Below are positions 39,587-48,157 of a stretch of 48,157 nucleotides of DNA, piece by piece. This DNA comes from Bacteroidota bacterium (GTDB lineage: Bacteria; Bacteroidota; Bacteroidia; Cytophagales; Microscillaceae), in NCBI GenBank assembly GCA_004293265.1, contig RDXZ01000017.1, positions 1-48,157 of the forward strand, written 5' to 3'. The position numbers and the translations under genes were made by a program. The notes beneath the pieces were generated by a model. It was not told the origin of the DNA and ran no database searches. It saw only the letters and a list, made by a program, of their open reading frames with translations. Each line of letters opens with the position of its first letter. The stretch's first letter is position 1.

Positions 39587-39650
39587 GTAACTATTTAGGT
39601 TATTTTGGTACAAGCGTGGACGATTGCACCCAAAGTAGCCAAATAGTTAC
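39587..39650. mobile_element. MITE-like element, copy 2 (64 bp)
   Basis: Ends GTAACTATTTAGGT (39587-39600) and AGCCAAATAGTTAC (39637-39650), with TATTTTGGTACAAGCGTGGACG inside, related to copy 1. The outer base stretch on the right, CTTTATTT, is the reverse complement of the AAATAAAG beside copy 1. The remaining 39651-39848 has no gene. Confidence 0.75.
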
Positions 39651-39848
39651 CTTTATTTTATTAAAACTATAGATGATTTTTACTAAAAACGTTCACAAAA
39701 GTAATGAATATTATTGAATTAATATCAATTACAAAAAAAAATAAAATATTTTTTTGATTTTATTTGCAAAAACAACAAAGTCATACTATTTTAGCACAAA
39801 AATTATAAAAATTATATTATTTACACGAAAAATACTATTTTAAATTCA

Positions 39849-40211
39849 ATGAAAAAAATTTTATGCGTCGAAGATGAAGCCATTAATGCGTTTGTAATCA
39901 AAAAAATGTTACAAAAAAAATATGAAATAATGCTTGTTTATAATGGTTTAGACTGCTTAAATGCGGTCAGTAAACATTCGTTTGATGTGATTTTAATGGA
40001 TATTAACTTGGGAGATGATGACCACAATGGCATTGAATTAGTGCAACAAATTAAAACATTACCAACTGCAAAAAACACAAAATATGTTGCCATTACTGCT
40101 TTCGCTTTGCCCGAAGATAAACAAAAATTTTTAGACCAAGGCTTTGATGATTATGTCTCAAAACCAATAGAAGAAACAATATTAGATGCAATTTTAAAGA
40201 AATTAGTATAA
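39849..40211 (+). CDS. Single-domain response regulator (receiver only)
   Basis: 120 residues covering one CheY-like receiver domain and nothing more: acidic pair Glu8/Asp9 (CVEDEAIN), phospho-acceptor Asp51 (VILMDINLG), Thr/Ala in AITAFAL and Lys in YVSKPI. The sequence is closer to phosphotransfer receivers of hybrid kinases (INAFVIKKML) than to CheY. It lacks an output domain, so it should act by protein contact or as a phosphate shuttle. The large propeller-SpoIIE sensor follows 78 bp downstream on the same strand and is a natural partner. Confidence 0.92.
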   Translation: MKKILCVEDEAINAFVIKKMLQKKYEIMLVYNGLDCLNAVSKHSFDVILMDINLGDDDHNGIELVQQIKTLPTAKNTKYVAITAFALPEDKQKFLDQGFDDYVSKPIEETILDAILKKLV

Positions 40212-40289
40212 AAATATTACATCAAAATACCAAATCGAAAAAATGGAATAGATATTGAAATATCAAATAAAAAAAACGCAACGAACAAA

Positions 40290-43200
40290 ATGCAGTGCTA
40301 CCTTAAAAATATTTTTATTTTCTTTTTATACTTGTTGTTTATCCAAAAAACTTTTGCACAAACACACCAACTTTCTATTTATCAAACTGAAAACGGACTT
40401 TCTTCGAACCTTACCAAAGATATTGTCCAAGATAAATGGGGATTTATTTGGGTGGCTTCTGATGAAGGAGTGTCAAGATTTGATGGACGTGGATTTCTTA
40501 ACTTCAAAAAAGAATTGCCTATCAATTATACCAAAGGATTATTTAAAACTAAAAGCGGTAGATTATTGATTATCAATGATTTAGGAGTTTTAGAAGCCAT
40601 TAGTAAACCTGATACAATTATTTTTAGAACAATTTTGCAAGGTACAAACAATGCTTTAGATGATAAAAAAGTGATGTATCCTAAGGAAGCCTTTGAAGAT
40701 TGTCATGGCAATGTGTGGATTAGCGAGCCGAGTAGTGTTTTGCGTTATAATGCAGGAGCAACCAAGCGTTATGTTTTACCCAAAGAACTTAATACAACGG
40801 TCTATACAAGGTCTTTTACTTTTGCAGAAACGTCTTGTGGGCGCTTGTATGTAGGTGCGTTTATGGGCAAAATATTGTCTTATAACGAAAGCAAAGATAG
40901 TTTTGAAGTATTGAATTTACCCAACGATTTTAAACTTGTAGAAATCAGTGCAATTTTGCCAATCAATCCAAATACAATTTGGGTAGGTGATAGAAATGGC
41001 ATTACAGAAATATCAATCAACGATAAAATTGAAGTCAAAAAAATCGCAGAAGTTGCGAGTGTTTCTTGTATGGCAAAAGATATTTCGGGTGATTTTTGGA
41101 TAGGAACTTGGGAAAAAGGTTTACATAAATTAGAAAATATTGGCGGAAAATGGAATATTAGAAAATTTTGGGAATCACGTTCTAATACAATCAATCATTT
41201 ATTGGCTGATACACAAAAAAATATTTGGGTAGCCACCGATGACGGCATAGAACTTCTATCTTCTAATACTTTTAATCGTCTTAAATTAGGAAAAAATAAT
41301 AGCTATATTCAAGGTATTCATTCAGAGGCAAAAGAAAATGAAGGCGCTTTTGTATGCGACCAAGAAGCCGCTTATCAAATTACCAAAAAAGGAAAAACCT
41401 ATTTCAAAACCGAAGTATATAAAAGAGGACATTTATTATCTTTGATTAAATTTAACGATAAATTATTTATTGGTACAGGTGATGATAAATTAATCGTTCA
41501 AGAAAAAGGACAAAATAAAGAAATTTCGATGGCTAACTATGGACGTTCCGTATTTTTCTTGGAAAAAGATAACAATGAAAATGTTTGGGTATGTCAATAT
41601 GGTGAAAAAAGAAGCATTACAAAAGTAGATAAAAATCTAAAAATTTCACAATATACAGAAAAAGAAGGTTTAGGAACTTTTGTGGAGGTCATTAGGACTT
41701 CAAAAAATGGTGATATTTATATAGGAGGACAAGGAAAAGATACTTATTTGTATAAATTTAATGCCGCCGGTGATAAATTTGAAAACATTAGTATTCCTAT
41801 CAAAAAAGTTGCCGCACAATCTATGTTCAAAATCAATGACTTATGTGTAGATGCCAAAAATAGAATTTGGTTAGGTTCTACACAAGGTTTATATTTATTA
41901 GAAAACAAAACCTTGACGCAAGTTGATTTAGGAAAAAGATATAATAGTGAAACAATCAAAGCAGTTTTGATAGATGATAAAGATAATATTTGGATAGGTA
42001 CAAATATTGGAATTTTGAAATATAAAAATAAAAATGCAGTTTTGTTCGAAAAAACAAACGGACTTTCTACGGTAAGTATTGGTTTGAAAGGCTTGGCACA
42101 AATGGCAGACGGAAGTATTTTGGTAGCCACTTCTAATGGGTTAAATTATATGATTGCCAACAATGAAGACGCAAAAAAAACACCTAAACCTATTTTCAAA
42201 TCTATCAAAGTAAACAATCATCATAACATAATCTTGCACGAAAAAACAGATGAAGTTTTTGAATATGATTACCAATCTACACTAAAAGTCAATTTTGTGT
42301 CTTTTGTTTTTCCAAATGAAAATATTTTGTATCAATATAAAATCGAAGGACTAAATTCAGAATGGAGTGATGCCTCTACACAAGACCAGATTTCGTTGGA
42401 ACGTTTGCCCGCAGGAAAATTTAAGCTATTAGTAAGAGCAATTCAACAAGGAAATTTTATTTGGAGTGAAACAACAAATTTTGAATTTACAATTTTGCAT
42501 CCTTGGTATGTGCGTTGGTGGGCTTGGGTTTTGTATATAGGTTTGTCAATTGGTTTGTTATTTATATTGGTTAGAATTAATACTTATCGTTTGCACCGCC
42601 AAAAAGTAAACTTGACCAAAAAAGTAAACGAAGCAACCAGAGAAATTGCAGAACAAGCTGAAAATTTATCACAAAAAAATAAAGAATTAAGCGTGCAAAG
42701 AGATGCCTTAGAATCTGCTTATAGAATTATTGAACGAAAAAATGGAAAAATTTTGGATAGTATTCGTTATGCCCAAACTATCCAACAAATTATATTGCCT
42801 TCGCAAGATTTTTTAAATCGTTTGTGTGATGAAAGTTTTATTTTGTATAAACCAAGAGATGTCGTTTCGGGTGATTTTTATTGGGCTTACAAACAAGAAA
42901 ATAAATGGTTTTTAGCTGTTGTCGATTGTACGGGGCATGGCGTGCCGGGTGCTTTTATGAGTATGATTGCCTATTCATTGATTTATAGAGCCATAAAAGT
43001 AAAACATCAATATGATCCTGCAAAAATTTTAGAACTTTTACACGCAGAAACCAGAGTGGTAATGCGTCAAAAAGACGGCATTAATACAGACGGAATGGAT
43101 TTATGTTTATGTGTTTTGGAAGAAAACAAATATAACAAGGACGAATTTACTTTGACTTATTCAGGGGCAAAAAGACCTTTGTATTTGGTAAAAGACAACG

Positions 43201-43505
43201 AATTTATGATATTAGAAGAATGTAGAAAGTCTGTGGGTGGCATACAAAGTAAAAATGTATTGTTTGAAAACCGAACCGTAAACATCAAAAGAGGTGATAA
43301 ATTATACCTCACTACTGATGGATTGGCTGACCAAAACAACATTGATAGAAAGAAAATAACAGAGAGAAAAGTGCAAGAAATTATCAAAGAAATTCATTTA
43401 CTTCCACTTACCGAACAAAATTCATTCATCGAAAAGGTATTGAAAGAACATCAAGAAGGAACAGAACAACGTGATGATATTACTATGTTAGCAGTCAAAT
43501 TATAA
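40290..43505 (+). CDS. Two-component propeller sensor with SpoIIE phosphatase output
   Basis: 1071 residues. The signal peptide ends near KTFAQ. The periplasmic sensor comprises many two-component regulator propeller repeats (GFIWVASDEGVSRFDG, NIWVATDDGIELL, RIWLGSTQGLYLLENK, NIWIGTNIGILKY and others) and then a Y_Y_Y domain (ILYQYKIEGLNSEW...LPAGKFKLLVRA). A membrane helix (WVLYIGLSIGLLFILVRI) and a coiled coil lead to the linker ILDSIRYAQTIQQIILP. The cytoplasmic SpoIIE domain has SGDFYW, VDCTGHGVPGAF, LTTDGLADQN and DDITMLAVKL. In hybrid two-component systems propellers sense glycans; here the output is a phosphatase, not a kinase. The MazG-like gene follows at 24 bp. Confidence 0.95.
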   Translation: MQCYLKNIFIFFLYLLFIQKTFAQTHQLSIYQTENGLSSNLTKDIVQDKWGFIWVASDEGVSRFDGRGFLNFKKELPINYTKGLFKTKSGRLLIINDLGVLEAISKPDTIIFRTILQGTNNALDDKKVMYPKEAFEDCHGNVWISEPSSVLRYNAGATKRYVLPKELNTTVYTRSFTFAETSCGRLYVGAFMGKILSYNESKDSFEVLNLPNDFKLVEISAILPINPNTIWVGDRNGITEISINDKIEVKKIAEVASVSCMAKDISGDFWIGTWEKGLHKLENIGGKWNIRKFWESRSNTINHLLADTQKNIWVATDDGIELLSSNTFNRLKLGKNNSYIQGIHSEAKENEGAFVCDQEAAYQITKKGKTYFKTEVYKRGHLLSLIKFNDKLFIGTGDDKLIVQEKGQNKEISMANYGRSVFFLEKDNNENVWVCQYGEKRSITKVDKNLKISQYTEKEGLGTFVEVIRTSKNGDIYIGGQGKDTYLYKFNAAGDKFENISIPIKKVAAQSMFKINDLCVDAKNRIWLGSTQGLYLLENKTLTQVDLGKRYNSETIKAVLIDDKDNIWIGTNIGILKYKNKNAVLFEKTNGLSTVSIGLKGLAQMADGSILVATSNGLNYMIANNEDAKKTPKPIFKSIKVNNHHNIILHEKTDEVFEYDYQSTLKVNFVSFVFPNENILYQYKIEGLNSEWSDASTQDQISLERLPAGKFKLLVRAIQQGNFIWSETTNFEFTILHPWYVRWWAWVLYIGLSIGLLFILVRINTYRLHRQKVNLTKKVNEATREIAEQAENLSQKNKELSVQRDALESAYRIIERKNGKILDSIRYAQTIQQIILPSQDFLNRLCDESFILYKPRDVVSGDFYWAYKQENKWFLAVVDCTGHGVPGAFMSMIAYSLIYRAIKVKHQYDPAKILELLHAETRVVMRQKDGINTDGMDLCLCVLEENKYNKDEFTLTYSGAKRPLYLVKDNEFMILEECRKSVGGIQSKNVLFENRTVNIKRGDKLYLTTDGLADQNNIDRKKITERKVQEIIKEIHLLPLTEQNSFIEKVLKEHQEGTEQRDDITMLAVKL

Positions 43506-43529
43506 ACAATATTTTCTAAAAAAAATAAA

Positions 43530-43856
43530 ATGACAATCGAAGAAGCCCAAAAAGTAGTAGATACTTGGATAAATACTACAGGAATTAGGTATTATAACGA
43601 ATTGACAAATATGGCAATTCTGACCGAAGAAGTAGGAGAAGTAGCACGCCTGATGGCACGTATGTATGGGGAACAATCTTTTAAAGAATCTGATAAAGAT
43701 AGAAATTTAGGTGATGAAATTGCTGATGTTTTATTTGTTTTGATTTGTATTGCTAACCAAACAGGTATTGATTTAACTGAGGCGTTGCAAAAAAATTTAG
43801 AAAAAAAAACACAAAGAGATAAGGAAAGACACGCCAACAACGATAAATTGAAATAG
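43530..43856 (+). CDS. MazG-like nucleotide pyrophosphohydrolase
   Basis: A 108-residue all-alpha NTP pyrophosphatase. The metal-binding motif is LTEEVGEVARLM (ExxE) and, in the third helix, GDEIADVLFVLICIANQ (ExxD), as in MazG/RS21-C6-type enzymes that hydrolyse (d)NTPs to monophosphates, often modified or non-canonical ones. The length fits single-domain forms (MazG proper has two domains). It starts 24 bp after the SpoIIE sensor and may share its transcript. It ends with a strong terminator. Confidence 0.9.
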   Translation: MTIEEAQKVVDTWINTTGIRYYNELTNMAILTEEVGEVARLMARMYGEQSFKESDKDRNLGDEIADVLFVLICIANQTGIDLTEALQKNLEKKTQRDKERHANNDKLK

Positions 43857-43870
43857 ATACACAATAAAAA

Positions 43871-43907
43871 AACATCACCATTTAATAAATGCGTGATGTT
43901 TTTTTTA
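43871..43907 (+). terminator. Intrinsic terminator of the MazG-like gene
   Basis: Stem AACATCAC / GTGATGTT (43871-43878 and 43893-43900) followed by a run of about eight Ts. Confidence 0.9.
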
Positions 43908-43910
43908 ATG

Positions 43911-43960
43911 AATTTCGTGCAAACGTTCACACTTGTATCAAAATAACCTAAATAGTTTAC
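43911..43960. mobile_element. MITE-like element, copy 3 (right part)
   Basis: AATTTCGTGCAAACG...CAAAATAACCTAAATAGTTTAC matches the inner and right end of copy 1 with one inserted T in the terminal repeat. The left end is missing. Confidence 0.65.
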
Positions 43961-43969
43961 AAAAAATAT

Positions 43970-45628
43970 TTATTTATTGATAGAATTTAAAAATTCAGTG
44001 TTATCCATAGTGCCTTTCATTTTTTCCAATAAAAAGTCCATAGCCTCATTAGAGTTCATATCACTCATATATTTTCTTAAAATCCAAACACGTTGTAAGG
44101 CTTCTTTTGTCATCAACATATCTTCTTTGCGTGTGCCTGAGGCAGGTACATCTATTGCAGGATAAATACGTCTGTTCGCTAATTTGCGGTCAAGTTGTAG
44201 TTCCATATTACCTGTTCCTTTAAATTCTTCAAAAATAACCTCGTCCATTTTTGAACCTGTATCAATCAAAGCAGTGGCAATAATTGTCAAAGAACCACCA
44301 TTTTCTACATTTCGGGCAGCTCCAAAAAAACGTTTGGGTTTATGCAAAGCATTGGCATCAACCCCACCTGATAATATTTTTCCTGATGAAGGCACTACGG
44401 TATTATAAGCCCTTGCTAATCTTGTAATTGAATCTAACAAAATCACTACATCATGCCCACATTCTACCAATCTTTTTGCTTTTTCTAACACAATACTTGC
44501 CACTTTTACGTGTCTTTCGGCTTGCTCATCAAAAGTAGAAGCAATTACTTCTGCTTTTACATTACGAGCCATATCTGTTACCTCTTCTGGTCTTTCATCT
44601 ATCAAAAGCACCATTAAAAACACTTCAGGGTGGTTTTCAGCGATAGCATTGGCAATTTTTTGTAAAAGAACCGTTTTACCTGTTTTGGGTTGTGCGACAA
44701 TCATACCACGTTGTCCTTTTCCGATAGGTGCGAAAAGGTCTAAAATACGTGTCGACATTTCGTCATGTTTGGTGCTTAATTTTAGTTTTTCTTGTGGGAA
44801 TAAAGGTGTCAGGTATTCAAAAGGAATTCTATCTCTAATTTCTTCGGTAGTTTTTCCGTTTACGGTTTCTACTCTTAATAATGCGAAATATTTTTCACCT
44901 TCTTTGGGAGGGCGAATAGGTCCTTTGATTGTATCCCCTGTTTTTAGTCCAAATAATTTGATTTGAGAAGGAGAAACATAAATATCATCTGGGCTTGCCA
45001 AATAATTATAATCAGAAGAGCGTAAAAATCCGTATCCATCTTGCATAATTTCCAAAACACCTTCATTAGCAATCAAACCATCAAATTCTCTTGTAAGTTT
45101 GTCCCTATCTTTTTTGTTGTTATAAGGGTGATTGATATAAGTTGTTTTTTGAGGAGTTTTAGAGCCGTTTTCTTCTGTATTCACACTAACATAATCAGGC
45201 TTAAACTTAGTATTTTTTATAGGATTTACAGCAATAAGGTCTAATTCTTCGTCGATGGCTGGTTTTTCTGTGTCAGGAAAAATATCTTCATCTGCAATAG
45301 AAAAAGCAAAAATTTCTTCTTTTTTAGGTACATCAATTTTTTGTTGATTTTCTTGTGGTGTTTCTTTTACGTTTTCTCTCTTAGGAATACGTGGTCTTTT
45401 GTTGGTATCTTCTTGGTTGTTTTGATTTGTTTGCACAGTTTTGGGTTGTGCTTTTTTATTGTTTTTCAAGGAAGATAAGTCAGAGTCAGGTAAAAGTGCT
45501 TGTTTATCTAATATTCGATAAATAAGTGCTTTTTTGTCGAGTGTTGCAGAATTTTCTACTTTGAGTGCTTCAGCAATTTCTTTGAGTTCTGATAAGAGCT
45601 TTGCATTAAGTTCGTCAATGTTATACAT
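43970..45628 (-). CDS. rho: Transcription termination factor Rho
   Basis: Hexameric RNA helicase that ends transcription. 552 residues. A Rho_N helical domain occupies 1-45, then an Asn/Lys/Gln-rich insertion of about 130 residues (50-180), then the cold-shock RNA-binding domain about 185-260 ([15 protein letters not shown]). The ATPase follows with Walker A AQPKTGKT (312-319), [30 protein letters not shown] and [11 protein letters not shown]. The insertion is common in Bacteroidota Rho and may bind RNA or phase-separate, as insertion domains do elsewhere. The start ATG at 45628 is supported by the normal [15 protein letters not shown] opening. Confidence 0.97.
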   Translation of the reverse strand: MYNIDELNAKLLSELKEIAEALKVENSATLDKKALIYRILDKQALLPDSDLSSLKNNKKAQPKTVQTNQNNQEDTNKRPRIPKRENVKETPQENQQKIDVPKKEEIFAFSIADEDIFPDTEKPAIDEELDLIAVNPIKNTKFKPDYVSVNTEENGSKTPQKTTYINHPYNNKKDRDKLTREFDGLIANEGVLEIMQDGYGFLRSSDYNYLASPDDIYVSPSQIKLFGLKTGDTIKGPIRPPKEGEKYFALLRVETVNGKTTEEIRDRIPFEYLTPLFPQEKLKLSTKHDEMSTRILDLFAPIGKGQRGMIVAQPKTGKTVLLQKIANAIAENHPEVFLMVLLIDERPEEVTDMARNVKAEVIASTFDEQAERHVKVASIVLEKAKRLVECGHDVVILLDSITRLARAYNTVVPSSGKILSGGVDANALHKPKRFFGAARNVENGGSLTIIATALIDTGSKMDEVIFEEFKGTGNMELQLDRKLANRRIYPAIDVPASGTRKEDMLMTKEALQRVWILRKYMSDMNSNEAMDFLLEKMKGTMDNTEFLNSINK

Positions 45629-46070
45629 AAAACCAATGATTATGGATTTTTGTGAAAAGAAAGGAAAAAATTAAAAAGATAGATAAAATAAATTTTTCTA
45701 TATTGAATATATATTTATTAAAAAAGGATTGATTTTTATGTTTTTATCAAATTTATTTTTATTAAAGAAGATTGATTATTATGACAATCTATATTTTATA
45801 TAGAAAGAAAGGTGGTAAATGCCTATTGTTTTTAGGCTACTATAGTTTAACGCTGCAAGTTATGTAATTGTTTTGAATTTTCAAATTTTTTTTTCATTTT
45901 TTTTTATTTTTATTTTTTTGAATTATTTATCAATATATATACACATCGAAAAGTGGTTTTGGAACAATGTTTTTCGTTTCCCCTGCATTTCACGCGGGGC
46001 TATTAAAGTTCAATCTCTATCGAGGTTGCGCTAAAATATCAAAACAATTTTTGACATCTATATAAAAAAA
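45629..46070. other. 442-bp intergenic region with a double hairpin
   Basis: No gene seen. It is AT-rich, with a GC-richer block at 45975-46035 described separately, and GGCTACTATAGTTTAACGC at 45833-45851. Confidence 0.6.
45980..46028. repeat. REP-like double hairpin
   Basis: Hairpin 1: CCCC[T]GC / GCGGGG with loop ATTTCAC (45980-45999). Hairpin 2: CAATCTC-TATC-GAGGTTG (46011-46028, one G-T pair). The linker between them is CTATTAAAGTT. The arrangement and the linker resemble dispersed REP-type elements that I associate with Bacteroidota; a single copy is seen here. Confidence 0.5.
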
Positions 46071-47732
46071 CTACCAACGCCAAGCCAACAACAAAATATC
46101 ATCAGTTTGATGTGCTTGTCCTTTCCACTGGGCTAATTCTTCCTTGATTTTTTTCTCTTGAGCTGATAAAGGCAAAGTAGAAATGGCTATCAAAAACTCT
46201 CTAAAACGCTTTGACATATATTTTCTTTTGCTTTCTTCTCCATATTGGTCGCTAAAACCATCGCTAAACATATAAAAAGTATCTCCTGTTTGTGATTTTA
46301 ATTCTACTAAATCAAAATCTTTTTCCATACGATGATGTGTACTTCCAATTGAGATTTTACTTCCTTTATGCACAATTGCTTCTCTGTTTCTGATTTGTAA
46401 AAGTCCGTGATGCGCTCCCGCAAAAGTAATAATTCCGTCAGGAAAACTAATATTGACTATTCCAATATCCATTCCTTCGCTATGCAATCGTTTTTTTTCG
46501 TTTTCTAAAGATTGGTTATGTTTGAGTTGTTCGATAATTTTTTTGTTCAAATTTTTTAATATTTCTGCAGGATTAGTAATATTTTTTTCATTTACAATTT
46601 CGTTCAACAACGCACCACCAAGCATCGTCATCAATGCTCCCGGCACACCATGCCCCGTACAATCTCCGACTGCTAATATCAATTGTCTATCTGCGGCACT
46701 GATAGCGTTAGTAGATTTTTTTTCTGCAAACCAATAAAAATCACCTGAAACAATATCTCTTGGTTGATATAAAATCATACTTTCGTCCACAAACCTTGCC
46801 CATTCTCTCATTTCAGGTAAAGTTGCCTCTTGAATCCTGCTGGCATACCTCAAGCTATTAATAATATGGTCGTTTTTGATAGTCAATTCCTTACTTTGTT
46901 CTGCTAAGTGATCTCTTTGTCGTCTGATTTCACTATTTTTAATATCTAAAACTTTTGTTGCTTCTTCTAAAATACTATTTTTTTGTTGTAATTCATCATT
47001 AAACTCGGACAGTTTTGTCATATTTTGTTCGTTCAATGTTTGTAATTTATTCAGTTGGATATTATTTTCTTGTATTTCAGACAAATATTTAACTGTTTTT
47101 CTGACTGCTGGTCTAAAAATAAAAATCAATTCTAAGGCTAACACAATTAGAGTTAAAATTCCTACTCCAAATGCCAAAAACTGACTTCTTTGCAATCTTT
47201 GATAGGCTTCTTTGTCATATTGATAAATCAAATCGTTCATATATTTGGCATATTTTTCATCATAACTAACCAACATATCAATCGCAATTTTTATTTTTGG
47301 ACGCATATTTCTTTCTTCAAATTTTACGTTCAAAATCAATTCAAATGCTTTTTTTAAAATAGTATAAGATTGGTGCATTTCATCAATAATTTTTTGAGCG
47401 GCATAACTATTTTTTCCGGGCAATCCAATATTTTTATCACCTTTTTCTAAGCCCTCTTGAATTTGCACCCACTCATCAAAAATCTGCCCTAATTCACCAA
47501 CATTTTGGTCAAAAGGTTTATTTCTTTGTGGATGTTCGAGGATAAGAGAAGTTTTAATCAACCTTTCACTCAATGTTCTTTGCCTACCCGCCAAATTTAG
47601 AAGTCGCGAATCCGCTTCTTTGGTCTGTAAAGAAGCATACATCAAAACATAACTGACTATGCTCAACAAAGCAATAAGTCCTAATGCCACCCAATAAGTA
47701 ATTGTTAAACGATTTTGTGGAGAAACAGCCAT
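46071..47732 (-). CDS. Membrane sensor with PilJ/NarX-like domain and SpoIIE phosphatase output
   Basis: 553 residues. A membrane helix near residues 13-33 is followed by a periplasmic four-helix sensor starting LLNLAGRQRTLSERLIKTS, the PilJ/type IV pili methyl-accepting and nitrate-sensor type motif (NLAGRQRxLSQR). A second membrane helix lies near 187-207 (FGVGILTLIVLALELIFIF). A coiled coil then leads into the linker IINSLRYASRIQEATLP and the SpoIIE domain: SGDFYW, VGDCTGHGVPGALMTM, EGMDIGIV, MFSDGFSDQYG and TDDILLLAWRW. All catalytic acidic residues appear present. A -7 element TATGTTTG lies at 47783-47776. The terminal Trp-Arg-Trp is unusual. Confidence 0.93.
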   Translation of the reverse strand: MAVSPQNRLTITYWVALGLIALLSIVSYVLMYASLQTKEADSRLLNLAGRQRTLSERLIKTSLILEHPQRNKPFDQNVGELGQIFDEWVQIQEGLEKGDKNIGLPGKNSYAAQKIIDEMHQSYTILKKAFELILNVKFEERNMRPKIKIAIDMLVSYDEKYAKYMNDLIYQYDKEAYQRLQRSQFLAFGVGILTLIVLALELIFIFRPAVRKTVKYLSEIQENNIQLNKLQTLNEQNMTKLSEFNDELQQKNSILEEATKVLDIKNSEIRRQRDHLAEQSKELTIKNDHIINSLRYASRIQEATLPEMREWARFVDESMILYQPRDIVSGDFYWFAEKKSTNAISAADRQLILAVGDCTGHGVPGALMTMLGGALLNEIVNEKNITNPAEILKNLNKKIIEQLKHNQSLENEKKRLHSEGMDIGIVNISFPDGIITFAGAHHGLLQIRNREAIVHKGSKISIGSTHHRMEKDFDLVELKSQTGDTFYMFSDGFSDQYGEESKRKYMSKRFREFLIAISTLPLSAQEKKIKEELAQWKGQAHQTDDILLLAWRW

Positions 47733-48157
47733 TTTTGTATTAATAGTTTGCTATATTTTTAAGAGAAAATCAAGCCAAACATAAAAAAATAACCTAAAAA
47801 TTTGGACTTTTAAAAAAAATTGAAGAAATTAAGAAAGAAAATGAAATAATATTGAATTTTAACCTCAACAAAAATAGTGTAAAACTAACTTTATTGATAA
47901 TAAAAATAGGTATAAATGCCACATCTTAAAATTATGATACGTTATTTAGATGGCTCTAATAAAGTTAAAATAAAATAAAAGTGTAAAAAAGTATTTAAAA
48001 ATCCGTTATCATTCGTAAAATATGAGTGTTTTTTGCAAATACAAAAAATATTTTAAAATTTTTGTATCTATTTAGGTTATTTTTTCGTGGTGTTGCAGAT
48101 GTCCTATTTTGTCCTGCTGAACGAAGTGAAGCAACTAACTGCTTGTTAAAGGTGGTT
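47733..48157. other. 425-bp gene-free stretch ending in a MITE-like end
   Basis: No convincing frame. CTATTTAGGTTATTTT (48068-48083) matches the end of the MITE-like family (copy 4, cut by the window edge). TCCTGCTGAACGAAGTGAAG follows (about 48112-48131). TATGTTTG at 47783-47776 (minus) is the likely -7 element of the SpoIIE gene to the left. Confidence 0.55.

Noticed and set aside
40255-40569. 104-residue frame overlapping the propeller-SpoIIE gene start
   Set aside because: It is offset to the much longer gene with a signal peptide, and has no domain features of its own.
47808-47860. Third copy of the sigma-54 regulator tail (GACTTTTAAAAAAAATTGAAGAA...)
   Set aside because: Similarity is limited to A/G-rich runs. 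Conserved parts such as GGGCATCGGACTG are absent. Probably chance in AT-rich DNA.
1-48157. tRNA, rRNA and riboswitch genes
   Set aside because: I looked for tRNA T-loop cores (GGTTCGAxTCC-type), conserved rRNA segments and known aptamer cores and saw none. A tRNAscan/Infernal run would be decisive.

Overview
The window is strongly AT-rich and looks like a chromosome segment of a Bacteroidota bacterium, probably a gliding/Cytophagales-type lineage. The signs are: TAnnTTTG promoter elements, no consistent Shine-Dalgarno, a carboxypeptidase-regulatory-like TonB receptor, an Hc1-like histone-H1 protein, a Rho with a long N-terminal insertion, many short lipoproteins, and SpoIIE-type phosphatases joined to coiled coils and two-component propellers. 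The species cannot be fixed from sequence alone. No rRNA, tRNA, CRISPR array or intact transposase was seen.

Layout. 1-2.9 kb: a truncated AAA-ATPase-like fragment, a SpoIIAA-like/SpoIIE phosphatase operon and two unknown genes. 3.0-10.9 kb: a thiolase-like enzyme, an M23/LysM endopeptidase, a 51-residue lipoprotein, a TonB receptor, murA (Asp replaces the catalytic Cys) and an RluA-family pseudouridine synthase. 11.4-11.9 kb: a dense array of nested hairpin repeats. 12-19 kb: a TPR protein followed by a protein I identify as a Vms1-like release factor (VLRF1), then mscL, an MBL hydrolase, miaE, sixA, an AlkD-like protein, a LysE exporter and a four-helix membrane protein. 19-25.3 kb: coaBC, an epimerase, DUF3109, Hc1 and an alpha-oxoamine synthase (serine palmitoyl- or cysteate acyl-transferase). 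25.7-27.3 kb: a compact restriction-modification pair followed by a second copy of the hairpin repeat. 27.6-29.4 kb: aspS. 29.6-35.6 kb: a potassium-uptake locus (KtrB, OM barrel, histidine kinase, sigma-54 activator). 35.7-39.5 kb: a GH53 galactanase lipoprotein between ~145-bp direct repeats, an ATE-type aminoacyl-tRNA-protein transferase, a triple hairpin array and an RqcH/NFACT protein. 39.8-48.1 kb: a receiver protein, a large propeller-SpoIIE sensor, a MazG-like hydrolase, rho and a third SpoIIE sensor.

How the genes connect. Three SpoIIE-type phosphatases share one linker motif and must be told apart by their sensor modules. Protein quality control is well represented: RqcH (tails stalled nascent chains), VLRF1 (predicted to free them from tRNA) and an ATE-like transferase (N-degron tagging) lie within 27 kb. 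VLRF1 and RqcH are the bacterial counterparts of eukaryotic Vms1 and Rqc2/NEMF, and I consider this the most interesting biological signal here. The second strong signal is non-coding: a family of 31-nt hairpins built from 14-15-bp words at two loci, a separate MITE-like family with GTAACTATTTAGGT ends, and several duplications flanking individual genes.
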